Assembly (NCBI GenBank): GCA_963965975.1
Contig: OZ014424.1
Span: 3,534,001 to 3,598,000 of the forward strand
DNA from: Xestospongia bergquistia
Lineage: Eukaryota; Porifera; Demospongiae; Haplosclerida; Petrosiidae
Length of the DNA: 64,000 nucleotides
Direction: 5' to 3'
A program made the translations under genes and the position numbers. The notes under the pieces were generated by a model. It saw nothing but the letters and a program-made list of their open reading frames with translations. It made no database searches and was not told the origin of the DNA. Shown piece after piece: positions 23,013-34,614 of the stretch (within the stretch, counting starts at the first letter, position 1; the number at the start of each line of letters is the position of its first letter).

Positions 23013-24767
23013 TCTTGCTTGGCTCAGGCGATAGTTGAAAATCCTTCTTTCATTTGTCAACCCTGCTTGTCCAAATGGTTTTTGTATGTATTGTTTCAAT
23101 GAAAATGCATCATCAGCTGCCATCATGTATGGAATGGGTAATCCGCTTCCATCATCTAGAGGCTCTGGAGGAGGTATTTGGAGAGTATTGCTTTCCATTG
23201 CATTGAATAAAGAACAATTTTTAAATACACCGCCATCAGATATTCTATTGTTGCATCCGACATATATGTAAATAAACTTATAGTTGGCATCTACAACTGC
23301 TAGGAGAACAATGCTGAAAGTGTGTTTATAGTTAAAGTAGTAAGAACCACTCCCAGTGTGTGGTCTAATTACTATATGCTTTCCGTCCATTGATCCTATA
23401 CAGTGGGGGAAATTCCACTGTTTCTCGAAATCATGGCAATATACTTCCATTCTATCTCTGTCCTAGGTACCTATGCAATGAAAAATAAAAAGCAATAAAC
23501 AGCAATAGTACCTAGTAGACAGTTGTAATAGTCAATGAGTTGTTTCATCGTTATCTTTTTCATGCAGGCTCTTGATCAACACAATATTGACGAAACAGAA
23601 GCATCAACCTTAGTAATGAAGATTATAAAAGTAATGCTGATGAAAGCATAATGTCAAATGAGGAACCAGATGCTGTTAGTGTGGTGTCAATAAAAAGGCC
23701 TACTACCCAAACAAAAAAAAGGATTTACTAAACGACAGAAAAGAGAGACTAGAGAAGAAAATCTTTTAGAGAAAGCTATTACCATTATGGAGTCTACAAG
23801 CAACACATCAAAACCTATTCAAAAAGATGCTGATGATGTGTTTGGGGAATACGTAACTTATGAACTGAAAAACATCAAAGACGAAGGTACGAAACAAAGA
23901 ATTAAATTTCAGATACAATCCATCATATACTCTACTCATGCTGGTACTCAAATACCAATGATGCTTGGACCACATAATTATGCCATATACCCTAATGATA
24001 CTGATATGTATGTAATTGAAGTGGACCACTAAGTTCAAGAAGCAGTACATCACATACAAGAGATAGTACTCCGTGAAAGAACTTGTGACAATTGTATAAT
24101 TGCCTTAATTTTTTTTAATCACTTACGTACTTTCATATGATCTTTCAATACTTCACAATAACAGAGCATGATTCAGGTACAATTTTACCAATTGTCTGTC
24201 TGGGAATTCTGTACAGATACTGTAAGCTAGTATATGATTCTCCTAAAAGTAACAATAATATATATATACACACACATTATGCACAGGCACTGACCACTGA
24301 CTAGAAAGCATAGAGTGAGTGGAAGTCGTTCTCCAGGAGGGATTGCTGGTCTCATATTTGTGTCACTATATGTTATATGTGGTGCCACTAGACTCAAGAG
24401 CTCCTCAAAGGATGTTACATCCATTCTCAGGAAATTTCTGTATGTGACCTGGTCACTCAGTCGTAATTCGTTCACTAGTTGGTGATATGCTCTGTGTTCC
24501 TGACGTGTGCTATGGCTAACCAAGTCTCTGACCCAGAAAGTTCTATTTCTTCGCCTCCTACGTCTCCTGGACAGTATTATGGCTATTAACATTCCACATG
24601 CTGCTATCTGCTGGTCATGTTAAAATTAAATGTAGTTATTTAAAATAGTTAATAAAAATTATTGTGATAATGTTGCATCAATATTCCACCTTATTCACGC
24701 GACTTTGTTGCGCTTGCATGTTGCATACAACCAAGATAAAACAAAATTACTTCGTGTATCCCAGCCT
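23009..24767. mobile_element. Harbinger-A, 5'-truncated copy 3
   Basis: As copy 2. A change at 24751 lies in the right terminal inverted repeat. Confidence 0.9.
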
Positions 24768-25533
24768 TAACTTTAAAGAGTTTGAAGCTCTTGCTACGAA
24801 TGAAATTGGATTGAGTATCGGTACACTTTGTACAGACAATGGAGGGGAGTATGTTTCTAAAGAATTTGAAGAATTTCTTAAGTATAAAGGTATCAGATAT
24901 GAGCTCACCGTCCCATATCCCCCTGCACAGAATGGAGTAGCAGAACGACTAAATCGCACTTTGATGGAGTCAGCAAGAACCATGATTAGATTTGCAAGGT
25001 TACCTGATAGCTATTGGGGTGAAGCTGTGGCTACAACGGCTTACATTAGAAAGAGTTCCCACCAGCGCATTTAAAGAAAGGGTATCACCTTTTGAGAAAT
25101 GGTACCAAAGGAGACCAGACCTAAGTCATCTGACTTAGGTCTGGTCTGGTGTTTGGTTGTGTGGCTTATGCCCACATTCCAGACTGTCAAAGAAACAAAT
25201 TAGACAAAAAGGCTTAGAAGTTTAGACTTGTTGGTTATAGCCTCAACTCCAAAGGTTATAGGTTGATGAATGAGAAAACCACCAAAGTTGTGATAACCAG
25301 AGATGTGGTCTTAATGAAAATGATTTTTGGGTAAACAAAACTGAAGCAGAGACGATCATCCCAACTGTGGTGAACGTTCAAGTAGACTCTGATGAGAATG
25401 ACACTCAACCAAATAGGCCAGTGAGAGAGATACATCAGTCGATTAAGCAGAGACATCCTCCAGTTAGGTTTGGAATGGATGAATATGTCGAAGCTGCAAT
25501 GGTGAATGAAGTGGTAACACCTGAAAGTACACT
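24768..25533 (+). pseudogene. Copia-B integrase fragment, copy 3
   Basis: Repeat of 10786-11551 with one noticed difference (25354). Confidence 0.8.
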
Positions 25534-25680
25534 GAAAAAAATAAGGTGTGTCATGCACTCCGAAGTTATATCACACCATTGGTGTGTTTTCACACTCCAC
25601 TAAGAAGTGTGTGTTACACACCATATCTGGTGTGCATGTGAATGAAAATGAAAACTTGTACAGGTTGACATTTCAATGTG

Positions 25681-28600
25681 TCAAAATTCTTCTTTTATGT
25701 AATATTTCAGTGGAATTAAGTGGCTATTTTTAACAATATAAACACACAAAGGATGATGATCAGCTAATTCATGAACTTTGTAGGTGTGATAGACAGGTGG
25801 AGATGTAAGTGAAACCTCAAAAGATTGAAAGTGTGGTAAAAAACAGTGGGTAGTGTATTCTTGAGGAACAAAGTAACAGATATCCACTTGGTACACAATA
25901 ATGTCAATAATGATCCCAAAAACTGGTAGGAGATTATTCTTTAGTACAACAACAGCACCTGGTTTATAAAGAATACTTCCAGTCTTGGCCCAGCTTACTC
26001 TATAAATGTAAGTATAGTTTTTAGTTTAGGCTTAACGAACTTACATAATTTCATCTTCTTCTGTGATGCCTCTAATTAACAGTATATCACTGTGTGTGTA
26101 ACTCTCAGCCATAACTGCTTGCCTAATATTATTAATCATGTTAATGCCATATAAGTGGAAATAATTAATGGTGCTGGTGAATTAAAATTTAATGGTTTTG
26201 TGGCTGAAATAAAATGTGTTCAATTTAATCTACTACTCCAACTTCGTAATATTATGTCTCCTTTTTGTAGGGAACAACTATCATAATTATTCTTCCATTG
26301 ACGGAATATTTAATAAAATTATGCAATCAGCTACACTTACTTAGTTCTACCGAATGTCCATTCTCTGTCAATTTAATTGTCACAAAATGAATAGTAGCAC
26401 ATCAAATTCTAATGATGTTCTGCTAATGTTTTTTCGATGTTTTTGAAACATTTCACTCTGTGTGCCAGTGATTTGAAATAACTGTGCTTTGTTTCAAATC
26501 ACATGCACCAATATCTACTGGCTGGTCCAAAACTAAAAGACAAATAGAATGTAAAGAAGTGAAATATCTTACTTAAGTAACCATTTGGGAAGGTGTATGA
26601 TATAATGAATTTTAGGGATGATAAAAGCATCAGGATAAAGTCGACAGAAATTTTCATGATGTTCTCTTATTAACTCTTTTAAGTAAGGAACAACATCCTG
26701 AGATGTGATAGGTCAGAAGACATAATCCACAATTGTTAGCATTAGCAAGAAGTTTTCCCAGCGAGGTTCATCAAAAGGTATGAATTCTCCAATCAATAAA
26801 GGCAACAGTCGAGCAAAGCACCACATTTGTGTTGCTATAAGAATGAGATATAATATTGAATACATCAACTACATGTATATGTATCATAATAAATGTACCT
26901 GTTGGCTTTAAGCTATGATCATGAGAAGTAAGAGTGATTGTTGAAGGTTTATTTGGACTATCACAATATCCATATGGAAAACTTTCAATCTGACAATTCA
27001 AAAATGAAGGTGAGATTAGTCGCCTTTCCAGTATTATGTAAATTAGTAATTCCTTAGTCTCATACTGTAAAACACCTTCCAAAACATCGTGCATAATATC
27101 AGGTGCAAGACTTTCGGTCACATGAAGAAATGATTGATTGAGAAGAGAGTCTCTAACAATGCCATATGTTGTAGCAATATGGTCTTGTAACGGCCCACCA
27201 AGGTAGGTGACATGGTTTGCATGTGTAATGCGAGTGCGAGGCTGAAATTCCTCCGGAAAAAACTAAAGAATACACACATGCAACTTTGTAAATAACAAAG
27301 TGAACCTACTTCAGATGACATATCCTCAGCAATGGCCATACAAAATCTGCATTTACATAAAGCTGATGTCAAAGCATGTAACCACCAAGGAACCAACTAG
27401 CAAGGTTATCAGGACAAATAATGTAATTGTTCCACGAAAGTTGTACTGCTGTCCCTTGATGGTAAGATCAACCCCTTCATCCTGTTGAAACCATAAACCA
27501 TTATATATGCTATAAACATTATAATTATACCTTTTTAAACTTTTTGACACTTTCCATAAAAGGTTCAAGTATTTTGTCTACCCCATACTCCTGAAGTAAT
27601 GAATGGCACACAATTGTAACAAGCTGTATAACTTTAAGTGATGATCTCCATTTTGGTGGTATGTTGCCCAAGATGTAATAGAAAACTCCTTCAAAATGTA
27701 CCCACACAAGTAATACTTACCGAGTTTGTGTTTTTTGCTCGAAATCCGATTCCGTTACAAACTTCAAGATCGTCATAGTAGAACATTATTTGTAAAGCTG
27801 TTGGATCAACAGAAAAAAGTGGGTGATTTTTGAAGGTAGAACCATCACAGTAATCTTCAATAAGGTTGTCACTTCGGCAATGCCCTCTCATAACCTACAT
27901 GTAATCACATAAACATAATACCCTTGAGTGTATACATGAATGTGATGTACATACTTCATCAAATATAGTCAAGTTTGACAATAACTGTTGTAGTGACATT
28001 TCTAAAGGTATGTCATGAGCACATTGACTACATAGTTTGAAACGTCTGCCCCTTCTCTTTAAAGTTTGTCCTAATTCCCTTTCCACTGGTTCCTGATTGA
28101 AATATACATGTGTATATATGTAACTATCACAGTATAATTAAACAATAACTTACGACTAAACCAAGTGAAGTGTATGCTTTTTTTGCAAATAAGAGGATTC
28201 TAAACTTTTGAAGAGAGCTCTTAGGCCTTCATTCTTGAAAATTTGTGATACGTCATCAGTAAGTAATCCCTTTTGACGTAAAGTATTTGTAACTTTCGAT
28301 TCCAATAAGTCAACTGTCTGCTGTACCATCATTGAAACGTCACCAAGAAGATCATTTAAAGCTAGCTGTGATATTTGTCATACTTCTCTACATTTCAACA
28401 TAAACAATATTGCACTTTTCTGTTTCATTGATTCCTGATCAAGAGCTGGCTCCTCCTCCTTATTGTCATAAAAGAGCCCTGTGTCAGTGACAGTATTATC
28501 AACTAGTAAATCTTCATGGCCATCAATTTCAACGTTTTCTGCTAGAGCATGGTAGTGCTTACTTCGTATGTGCTTTCGAAACAAGTGATAATTGGAGTAC

Positions 28601-28746
28601 GTCCTTGAACATCCACAAATCCCACATGTTACATGAAATCCTGGTTCATGAGAGTGAATGGAACCGATATGTCACAATACTGCATTTATATTTGAGGATG
28701 TATAGCTTAGACACTTAGAACAAGTAAATCCACCAGCACGCGCCAT
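25681..28746 (-). pseudogene. CACTA-A transposase, copy 3
   Basis: Repeat of 11699-14764. The change at 26501 turns the arginine codon of the WCMRFE motif into a stop (CGA to TGA on the minus strand), so this copy carries an extra nonsense codon. Confidence 0.7.
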
Positions 28747-28853
28747 GTTGACTGTTGTTGCCACGCCTTTCCAGATTAACTGCTCTCTAAATAGAAACAA
28801 TTGTTATAGCACGTGTTGAGTTTGTTGACTTGTTCTCATTATCACTTGTCACT

Positions 28854-29023
28854 ATGGATGGTGGAAGTACTAGAGGTGCTAATAAGAGTGTAACAGTCTC
28901 TTATAATGACCTTAACAAGATCGTGAAGTTATAGCCTGATGCTGACATCCAGATACTATAAGAACAGTGCCTTCAACTTTTTAAATTTGGGTCAAACATC
29001 AAACTGGATATAATTTTTCAAAA
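28854..29023 (+). pseudogene. CACTA-A second gene, first exon (copy 3)
   Basis: Repeat of 14872-15041. This is the copy whose continuation is seen beyond Gypsy-A at 33524-34610. Confidence 0.6.
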
Positions 29024-29268
29024 TGTAGTGTCCTGTAGTATTTACATCCCACGCATTCAGCCACACCTCACTTAACCTCAAGCCCATGTGGAATAGTGAT
29101 TATGTATAAATGTGGTTTTTCTGTAATTTTAGTTCAGTTAGTTATTCAGTTGTGTTCGTGTGTTTCTCTCTCTCTTTTTCTCTCTGGTTTGTGTGTTCTA
29201 ATGATAGAGTTAGTTTACATTTATTGTCAATACTCTATGTTGGTCACCCGGACACTTGATCAAGGAAC

Positions 29269-30096
29269 ATGTCAACCGGCGATGAAAATCAACCCGAACC
29301 AACCGCCTCAGTTACTTCTGTGTCACTCAAGATACCTCCATTTTGGCCTGACGACCCCCAAATATGGTTTGCACAGGTCGAAGCACAGTTTCAGATGAGA
29401 AACATCACCTCTCAAAAGACGAAGTACGAATACATAGTCGCTTCTCTCAGTCCAGAATTTGCTACCGAGGTACGAGACTTGGTGTTAACAGTACCTGACA
29501 CAACCCCCTATGACAAGTTAAAGACTGCCCTTATTGGTCGAACCACCACATCAGAACAGAGGCGCCTTCAACAGCTACTCAATTCCGAGGAGTTAGGTGA
29601 CCGTAAACCATCTCAACTTCTCATACGAATGCAACAACTTCTTGGTGACAAAGCCACTACTATCGACCAATCATTCTTTCGTGAACTCTTCATACAACGT
29701 CTTCCTCCTAACGTCAGGATGGTACTAGTCTCTACAGACAAGATGACACTGACCAAACTGGCTGAGTTAGCAGATAAGGTAGTAGAAGCCACTACACTTG
29801 AATTCACGTCAACAGCATCTCAACCCACTGTGTCTCCAATTAGTATTCTTCCAGAGGTCAAATCAGAATTATCTCAACTTCGGGAAGAGATTGATCATCT
29901 CAAGAAACTTTTTCACTCTTCCTACCGTGGACGAAGCCAGTCTCGCTCCCGAGGACGTCCACGTTCACTCAGTCCATCACGACATCCTACAACCACCCAG
30001 CCTACTCTCTGTTGGTATCATCAGCAGTTTGGTGAGGCTGCCAAGAAGTACAGACAGCCATGCAGCTATCAGGGAAACGAACCAGCCAGTCACTAG
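29269..30096 (+). CDS. Gypsy-A gag
   Basis: 275 residues from ATG to stop. Capsid-like region, then a coiled-coil-like stretch (LSQLREEIDHLKKLF) and an arginine/serine-rich basic tail (RGRSQSRSRGRPRS) that could bind nucleic acid; no CCHC knuckle is visible. It overlaps the protease frame by about 37 bases, as usual when pol is made by frameshift. Confidence 0.85.
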   Translation: MSTGDENQPEPTASVTSVSLKIPPFWPDDPQIWFAQVEAQFQMRNITSQKTKYEYIVASLSPEFATEVRDLVLTVPDTTPYDKLKTALIGRTTTSEQRRLQQLLNSEELGDRKPSQLLIRMQQLLGDKATTIDQSFFRELFIQRLPPNVRMVLVSTDKMTLTKLAELADKVVEATTLEFTSTASQPTVSPISILPEVKSELSQLREEIDHLKKLFHSSYRGRSQSRSRGRPRSLSPSRHPTTTQPTLCWYHQQFGEAAKKYRQPCSYQGNEPASH

Positions 30097-33000
30097 TGGC
30101 GACAATTGTCACTGGCCTCATCTCTAGTCGCCTATTTTACATTACAGACACTTCAACTAAACTACGTTTTCTTATTGATACAGGTGCTGAAGTCAGCATC
30201 ATTCCTCCCTCTAAGTACAGTCAACTATGTCAACCTGATAGTCTCCAGCTACAAGCTGCGAACAACACATCCATCACTACCTATGGTAGACGCTCTCTCA
30301 CTTTAGACTTACGATTACGTCGAGTATTTCATTGGGTTTTCATCATAGCACAAGTCAAAACTCCAATTTTAGGTGCAGACGTCTTAAGACATTATGGATT
30401 ATTAGTGGACATGGGAAAGAGGTGTCTCACAGACAGTCTGACCTCCTTAAAGGTTAATGGGATCACTTCTACTCAGCCCTCTCTCCAGCCCACGCTCCTG
30501 CCTAATCAACCACAGAACACTTACCAAGCCCTCCTCCAAGAGTTTCCCTCAGTCATCCAACCCTCCAACCTTATAATTACAATACCCCAATTAAGCATAC
30601 TGTGACTCATCATATCTCCACTGAAGGACCTCCAGTACGTTGTTCTCCTTGTCGTCTATCCCCAGACCGTATGCCTATTGCTCGTCAGGAATTCGACCAC
30701 ATGTTGCAATTAGGAATAATCCGACCCTCTTCTAGCAGTTGGGCTTCTCCTCTCCATATGGTCCCTAAGAAAGAACCTGGTGGCTGGCACCCATGTGGAG
30801 ACTACCGTGCCCTGAATAACAAGACAGCCCCAGACCGCTACCCCATTCCTCACATAAAGGACTTTACAGCAAACCTGCATGGTTCTACTACCTTTTCTAA
30901 GCTGGACCTAGTACGTGCTTACCATCAGATACCAGTGGAACCTAGTGATATTCCTAAAACAGCCATCACGATCCCGTTCGGACTATTTGAATTTGTTCGA
31001 ATGCCATTCGGACTACGTAACTTAGCACAATCATTTCAGCGATTTTTTGACCAAGTTCTTCATGGTGTTACGAACACGTATGCATACATAGATGATGTCC
31101 TTATTGCCAGTGCTACTCCAGAAGAACATCAGTAACACTTACGCACAGTCTTACAATGATTCACAGAGCATGGTATTGTCATTAACCCCTCCAAGTGTGA
31201 ACTTGGAGTTCCACAGCTCACCTTTCTCGGACATCTCGTTGATTGTCATGGTATACGTCCGTTGCCTGAGAAAGTACAAATTCTTATCGACTATACACAA
31301 CCTCAACTCATCGCAAGTTGTGTGAGTTTTTAGGTTTTGTAAATTTTTATCATCGTTTTGTACCATTTTGTGCCCATGTTCTTTCCTCTCTCCATAGGTT
31401 ACTCACTAAGAATACTAAGGAAATAGAGTGGACACCAGATGCCGTTACAGCTTTTCACAAAATCAAAGAGGTGTTAGCCAAAGCTACACTACTCAACCAT
31501 CCTAAACCAGATGCTCCATTATCTCTAGCAACTGACGCTTCCGATAGTGCTATTGGTGCCGTGTTACAACAGTATGTTGATGGTATGTGGCAACCTATAT
31601 CATATTATTCTAGGACTCTCACTCCTAGAGAACGTCGATACAGTACTTTTGATCGAGAGCTCTTGGCAATTCACCAGTCCATCAAACATTTTCGATATTT
31701 CCTTGAAGGACAGGAATTCCATGTTTTAACAGACCACAAACCGTTGACACACGTTGCTACACTCTCATCCCGCCCCGATCGACACTCCCCTTGTCAAATT
31801 CGTCACCTCGACTACATCCTTCAGTTTACTTCCGAGATACAACATGTCAAAGGCAGTGACAACCCAGTTGCTGATGCGTTATCACGAGCTAATATCAACA
31901 CACTTTCCCAGAATACCTTTCCAGCCCTCGATTTCCAGGGTATGGCCATAGCTCAGACTAATGATCCTGAACTTAAGGAATATCTGGTATCTACATCTTC
32001 ATCATTAGATCTGAAACCAGTACCATAACCATTCTCAGACTCCACTATCATTTGTGATGTTTCAAATGGTACGCCACGCCAATTTGTATCGACCCCTTTT
32101 CGTCATAAAGTGTTTGACATACTTCATGGTCTCTCGCACCCAGGCATACGAGCATCTCACAAACTCATAGCCGGTCGATATGTCTGGCCTTGCATGTACA
32201 GAGATATTAAGAATTGGACTTGTACGTTTGTAGCATGTCAATCATCTAAGATACAGCGTCATACAGTTACTCCTCTTAGTTCTTTCTCTACCCCTGACAA
32301 CAGATTTAGTAAACTTCATCTTGATCTGGTCGGCCCACTCCCAGTCTCACAAGGCTACACGTATCTACTAACTATCATTGATCATTTTACTCGGTGGCTA
32401 GAGGCTGTTCCTCTCCATGAGATTACAGCTGAAGAAGTGGCAAAAGCTTTTATTGCAAACTGGATTTCTAGGTTTGGCGTACCAGCTACTGTCACTACAG
32501 ATTAAGGTCGCAATTCGAATCCATTCTCTGGGCTGACTTATTTAAAATCATAGGAGTTCATCGTATTCGTACAACAGTGTATCATCCCATTGCCAATGGT
32601 CTTGTCGAACGTTTTCACCGACAATTGAAGTCGGTGTTGAAAGTACTCCCATCTTCTGTACGCTGGGTCGACGCCCTACTATTAATACTCCTAGGTATAA
32701 GGACTACCTTGAAAGAAGACATAGGATGTACAGCAGCAGAACTTGTATATGGAACTGTACTACGTATCCCAGGACAATTTCTATCACCATCTGTTTTGAA
32801 ATCCACTGACGATTCTTCTAATTTTGTTACTAGTCTAAGAACAGTCATGAACTCATTACAAGCTGTACCTCCTCGATCACAGGAATGTAAGAGTTACATT
32901 AACTCAGCTCTTTCTACATGTACTCATGTTTTTATTCGTTATGATGGTGTATGATCTTCACTACAACGTCCTTACGATGGACCATACAGAGTTATTAAAC

Positions 33001-33263
33001 GTCAAAAGAAGCATTTTACAGTTAATGTGAATGGACAACATAAAGTTATTTCTCTTGATCTCCTTAAACCAGCTTATTTGTCCTTACCTGGTAACTTTAG
33101 TTCATCTATAGTCAATTCTTCTAATACAAACAATAATAACGACCCTAGTGGTTCTTCTAATTCAAACAGTAAGGACAACTCTAGTAGTTCTGTCAACTCC
33201 CATCCACCACTCGTTACTCATTCTGGACAACAAGTTCATTTTCCTACTTGTCTTGATTTTTGA
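30060..33263 (+). pseudogene. Gypsy-A pol (protease, RT, RNase H, integrase)
   Basis: Protease with FLIDTGAEVSII; RT with [13 protein letters not shown] and YIDDVLIAS; RNase H with LATDASDSAIGAVL and FHVLTDHKPL; integrase finger (HPGIRASH ... CQSSK), core aspartate in HLDLVGPLP, second aspartate followed directly by a TAA (32503-32505), glutamate in NGLVERFHRQ; then a serine/asparagine-rich tail. Frame breaks near 30600 and 31320 and stops near 31133, 31158, 32026 and 32503 inactivate it. Catalytic residues are otherwise intact, so decay is by frame and stop changes. Confidence 0.88.
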
Positions 33264-33309
33264 TATTACACTTACTATTTTGTTCGTTTCCTCACTGGTG
33301 GGGGAGTTA

Positions 33310-33523
33310 TGTAGTGTCCTGTAGTATTTACATCCCACACATTCAGCCACACCTCACTTAAACTCAAGCCCACGTGGAATAGTGACTATGTATGAATGTG
33401 GTTTTTCTATAATTTTAGTTCAGTTAGTTATTCAGTTGTGTTCATGTGTTTCTCTCTATATATTTCTCTCTGGTTTGTGTGTTCTAAATATAGAGTTAGT
33501 TTACATTTATTGTCAATACTCTA
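33310..33523 (+). repeat. Gypsy-A 3' LTR
   Basis: 214 bp; differs from the 5' LTRs at 12 positions by eye. Confidence 0.92.
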
Positions 33524-34610
33524 AAAAAAGTATGATCCAGAATGGGATGCACTTGTTGATCTAAGTGATGAGGACTTTCTAAATCACAAGGACAAGCTCA
33601 AGATGGTCGTACAACCATTGTTGAATGATCACAGTGTTAATTCTTCCATGTGTGAATTTAATAAGTTAGTTATTAATTGGTTTATTTTAATTGATTCATT
33701 TTTAGAAACAAGATGAGTCTGATGTTTGTGAAGTACTTCTTTTAGTTTCATGTATAGGTATCCCACTAAGGAAGAATTCATTCAAGTGGCATTGGAAATT
33801 ATTAGAAAATATCCATTTATGAAATCACTGACAGGAACACCTTCAGTAGGTTTTATGTACATTATAATTATTTAACCTTTTTATTTATACATAGGGTGCC
33901 ATTGTGCAAACACTTATTAATCGTTTCAAAGAGTTCCGCCGACTTAATGCTGTACGAAAACCTTCATCCAACAAATCAAGTGATAGTAGTTCTTCTAATG
34001 TCAAACCTACTGTACTGACATCTACTACTACACCAGCTGGTGAGGATGAAATATCGTTTGAAAGGCATATTAATCAAATAAGAGCTGAAATTTCTAAAAG
34101 GGAAAGAAAAAGCAGACCGTCTTACTGCTTTGATTAAACAAACCTTTCCAATGCGTCGTAAGGATATAACAGAATCTCCTGTCACTCATCTGAAATTTTG
34201 AGGAAGTATCCTTTTCTAAAAGAAGTAGACCAGGTTTGCATAATTAGTATTTAATTAAAACATTCTTATCAACATGTATAGCTTATGAAGGAAATGGAAA
34301 TGATATGTGGAACAGAGCAACTACAAACTCTCGTTAGGGAGTCCTGGTGTGGTCTATGGTTACAAAGAATTATTGACCAAGCTCAAGTTGAAAAGACTAA
34401 CAATGATCAGCTACGAGGTATTATTACTGAAATGTGTGGAAACTTGGATGAATGTAGTAAGTAATTAACATGTTATGTTTGTCAGTGCTATTCAAATTTG
34501 TTATTACAGATAAGATCATACTATCTCTTTGCTTGTTCGCGTACTTGTTACCAGATTCCCGTTCAAAGCCCTGTCATGACAAAATGATCTTCTGCCCGGT
34601 ATGTCATACC
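33524..34610 (+). pseudogene. CACTA-A second gene, remaining exons
   Basis: Continues the reading from 29023: YDPEWDALVDLSDEDF (33529-33660), YPTKEEFIQVALEIIRKYPF (about 33755), QTLINRFKEFRRLN with a serine/lysine-rich stretch (33897-34137), EMEMICGTEQLQTLVRESW (about 34284-34460) and ILSLCLFAYLLPDS (34512-34610). Introns of about 45-95 bp with AG acceptors separate these. A TAA near 34135 and a frame change follow. It is cut by piggyBac at TTAA (34611). The function of this accessory protein is unknown to me. Confidence 0.6.
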
Positions 34611-34614
34611 TTAA

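Larger units (their letters stand above)
23009..29858. repeat. Tandem array, unit copy 3
   Basis: Third copy. It continues without a break into the rest of the gypsy element (from 29858). Five base differences from copies 1 and 2 were noticed, all transitions: 24716, 24751, 25354, 26501 and 26624. Confidence 0.93.
29024..33523 (+). mobile_element. Gypsy-A LTR retrotransposon, full-length copy
   Basis: Two 214-bp LTRs (29024-29237, 33310-33523), gag, protease, RT, RNase H and integrase in gypsy order, with a purine-rich tract (GGTGGGGGAG) before the 3' LTR. The insertion site is A-rich (CAAAA before, AAAAA after), so the target duplication is ambiguous. It interrupts the first exon of the CACTA-A plus gene. 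Confidence 0.9.
11560..34610. mobile_element. CACTA-A (EnSpm/CACTA DNA transposon), split and truncated
   Basis: Contains a minus-strand transposase (11699-14764) and a divergent plus-strand gene (from 14872), the same layout as CACTA-D at 59567-62869, whose ends are certain. Gypsy-A sits inside the first exon of the plus gene, and the triplication repeats the whole left part. The left end is not defined: CACTA occurs at 11616 among GGTGTG/CACACC subterminal repeats. The right end is lost: piggyBac inserted at 34611 and nothing of CACTA-A follows it. Confidence 0.6.

Noticed and set aside
9027-29858. Tandem array as a CRISPR array or satellite
   Set aside because: The unit is 7 kb and made of identifiable transposon genes; there are no short repeats with spacers.
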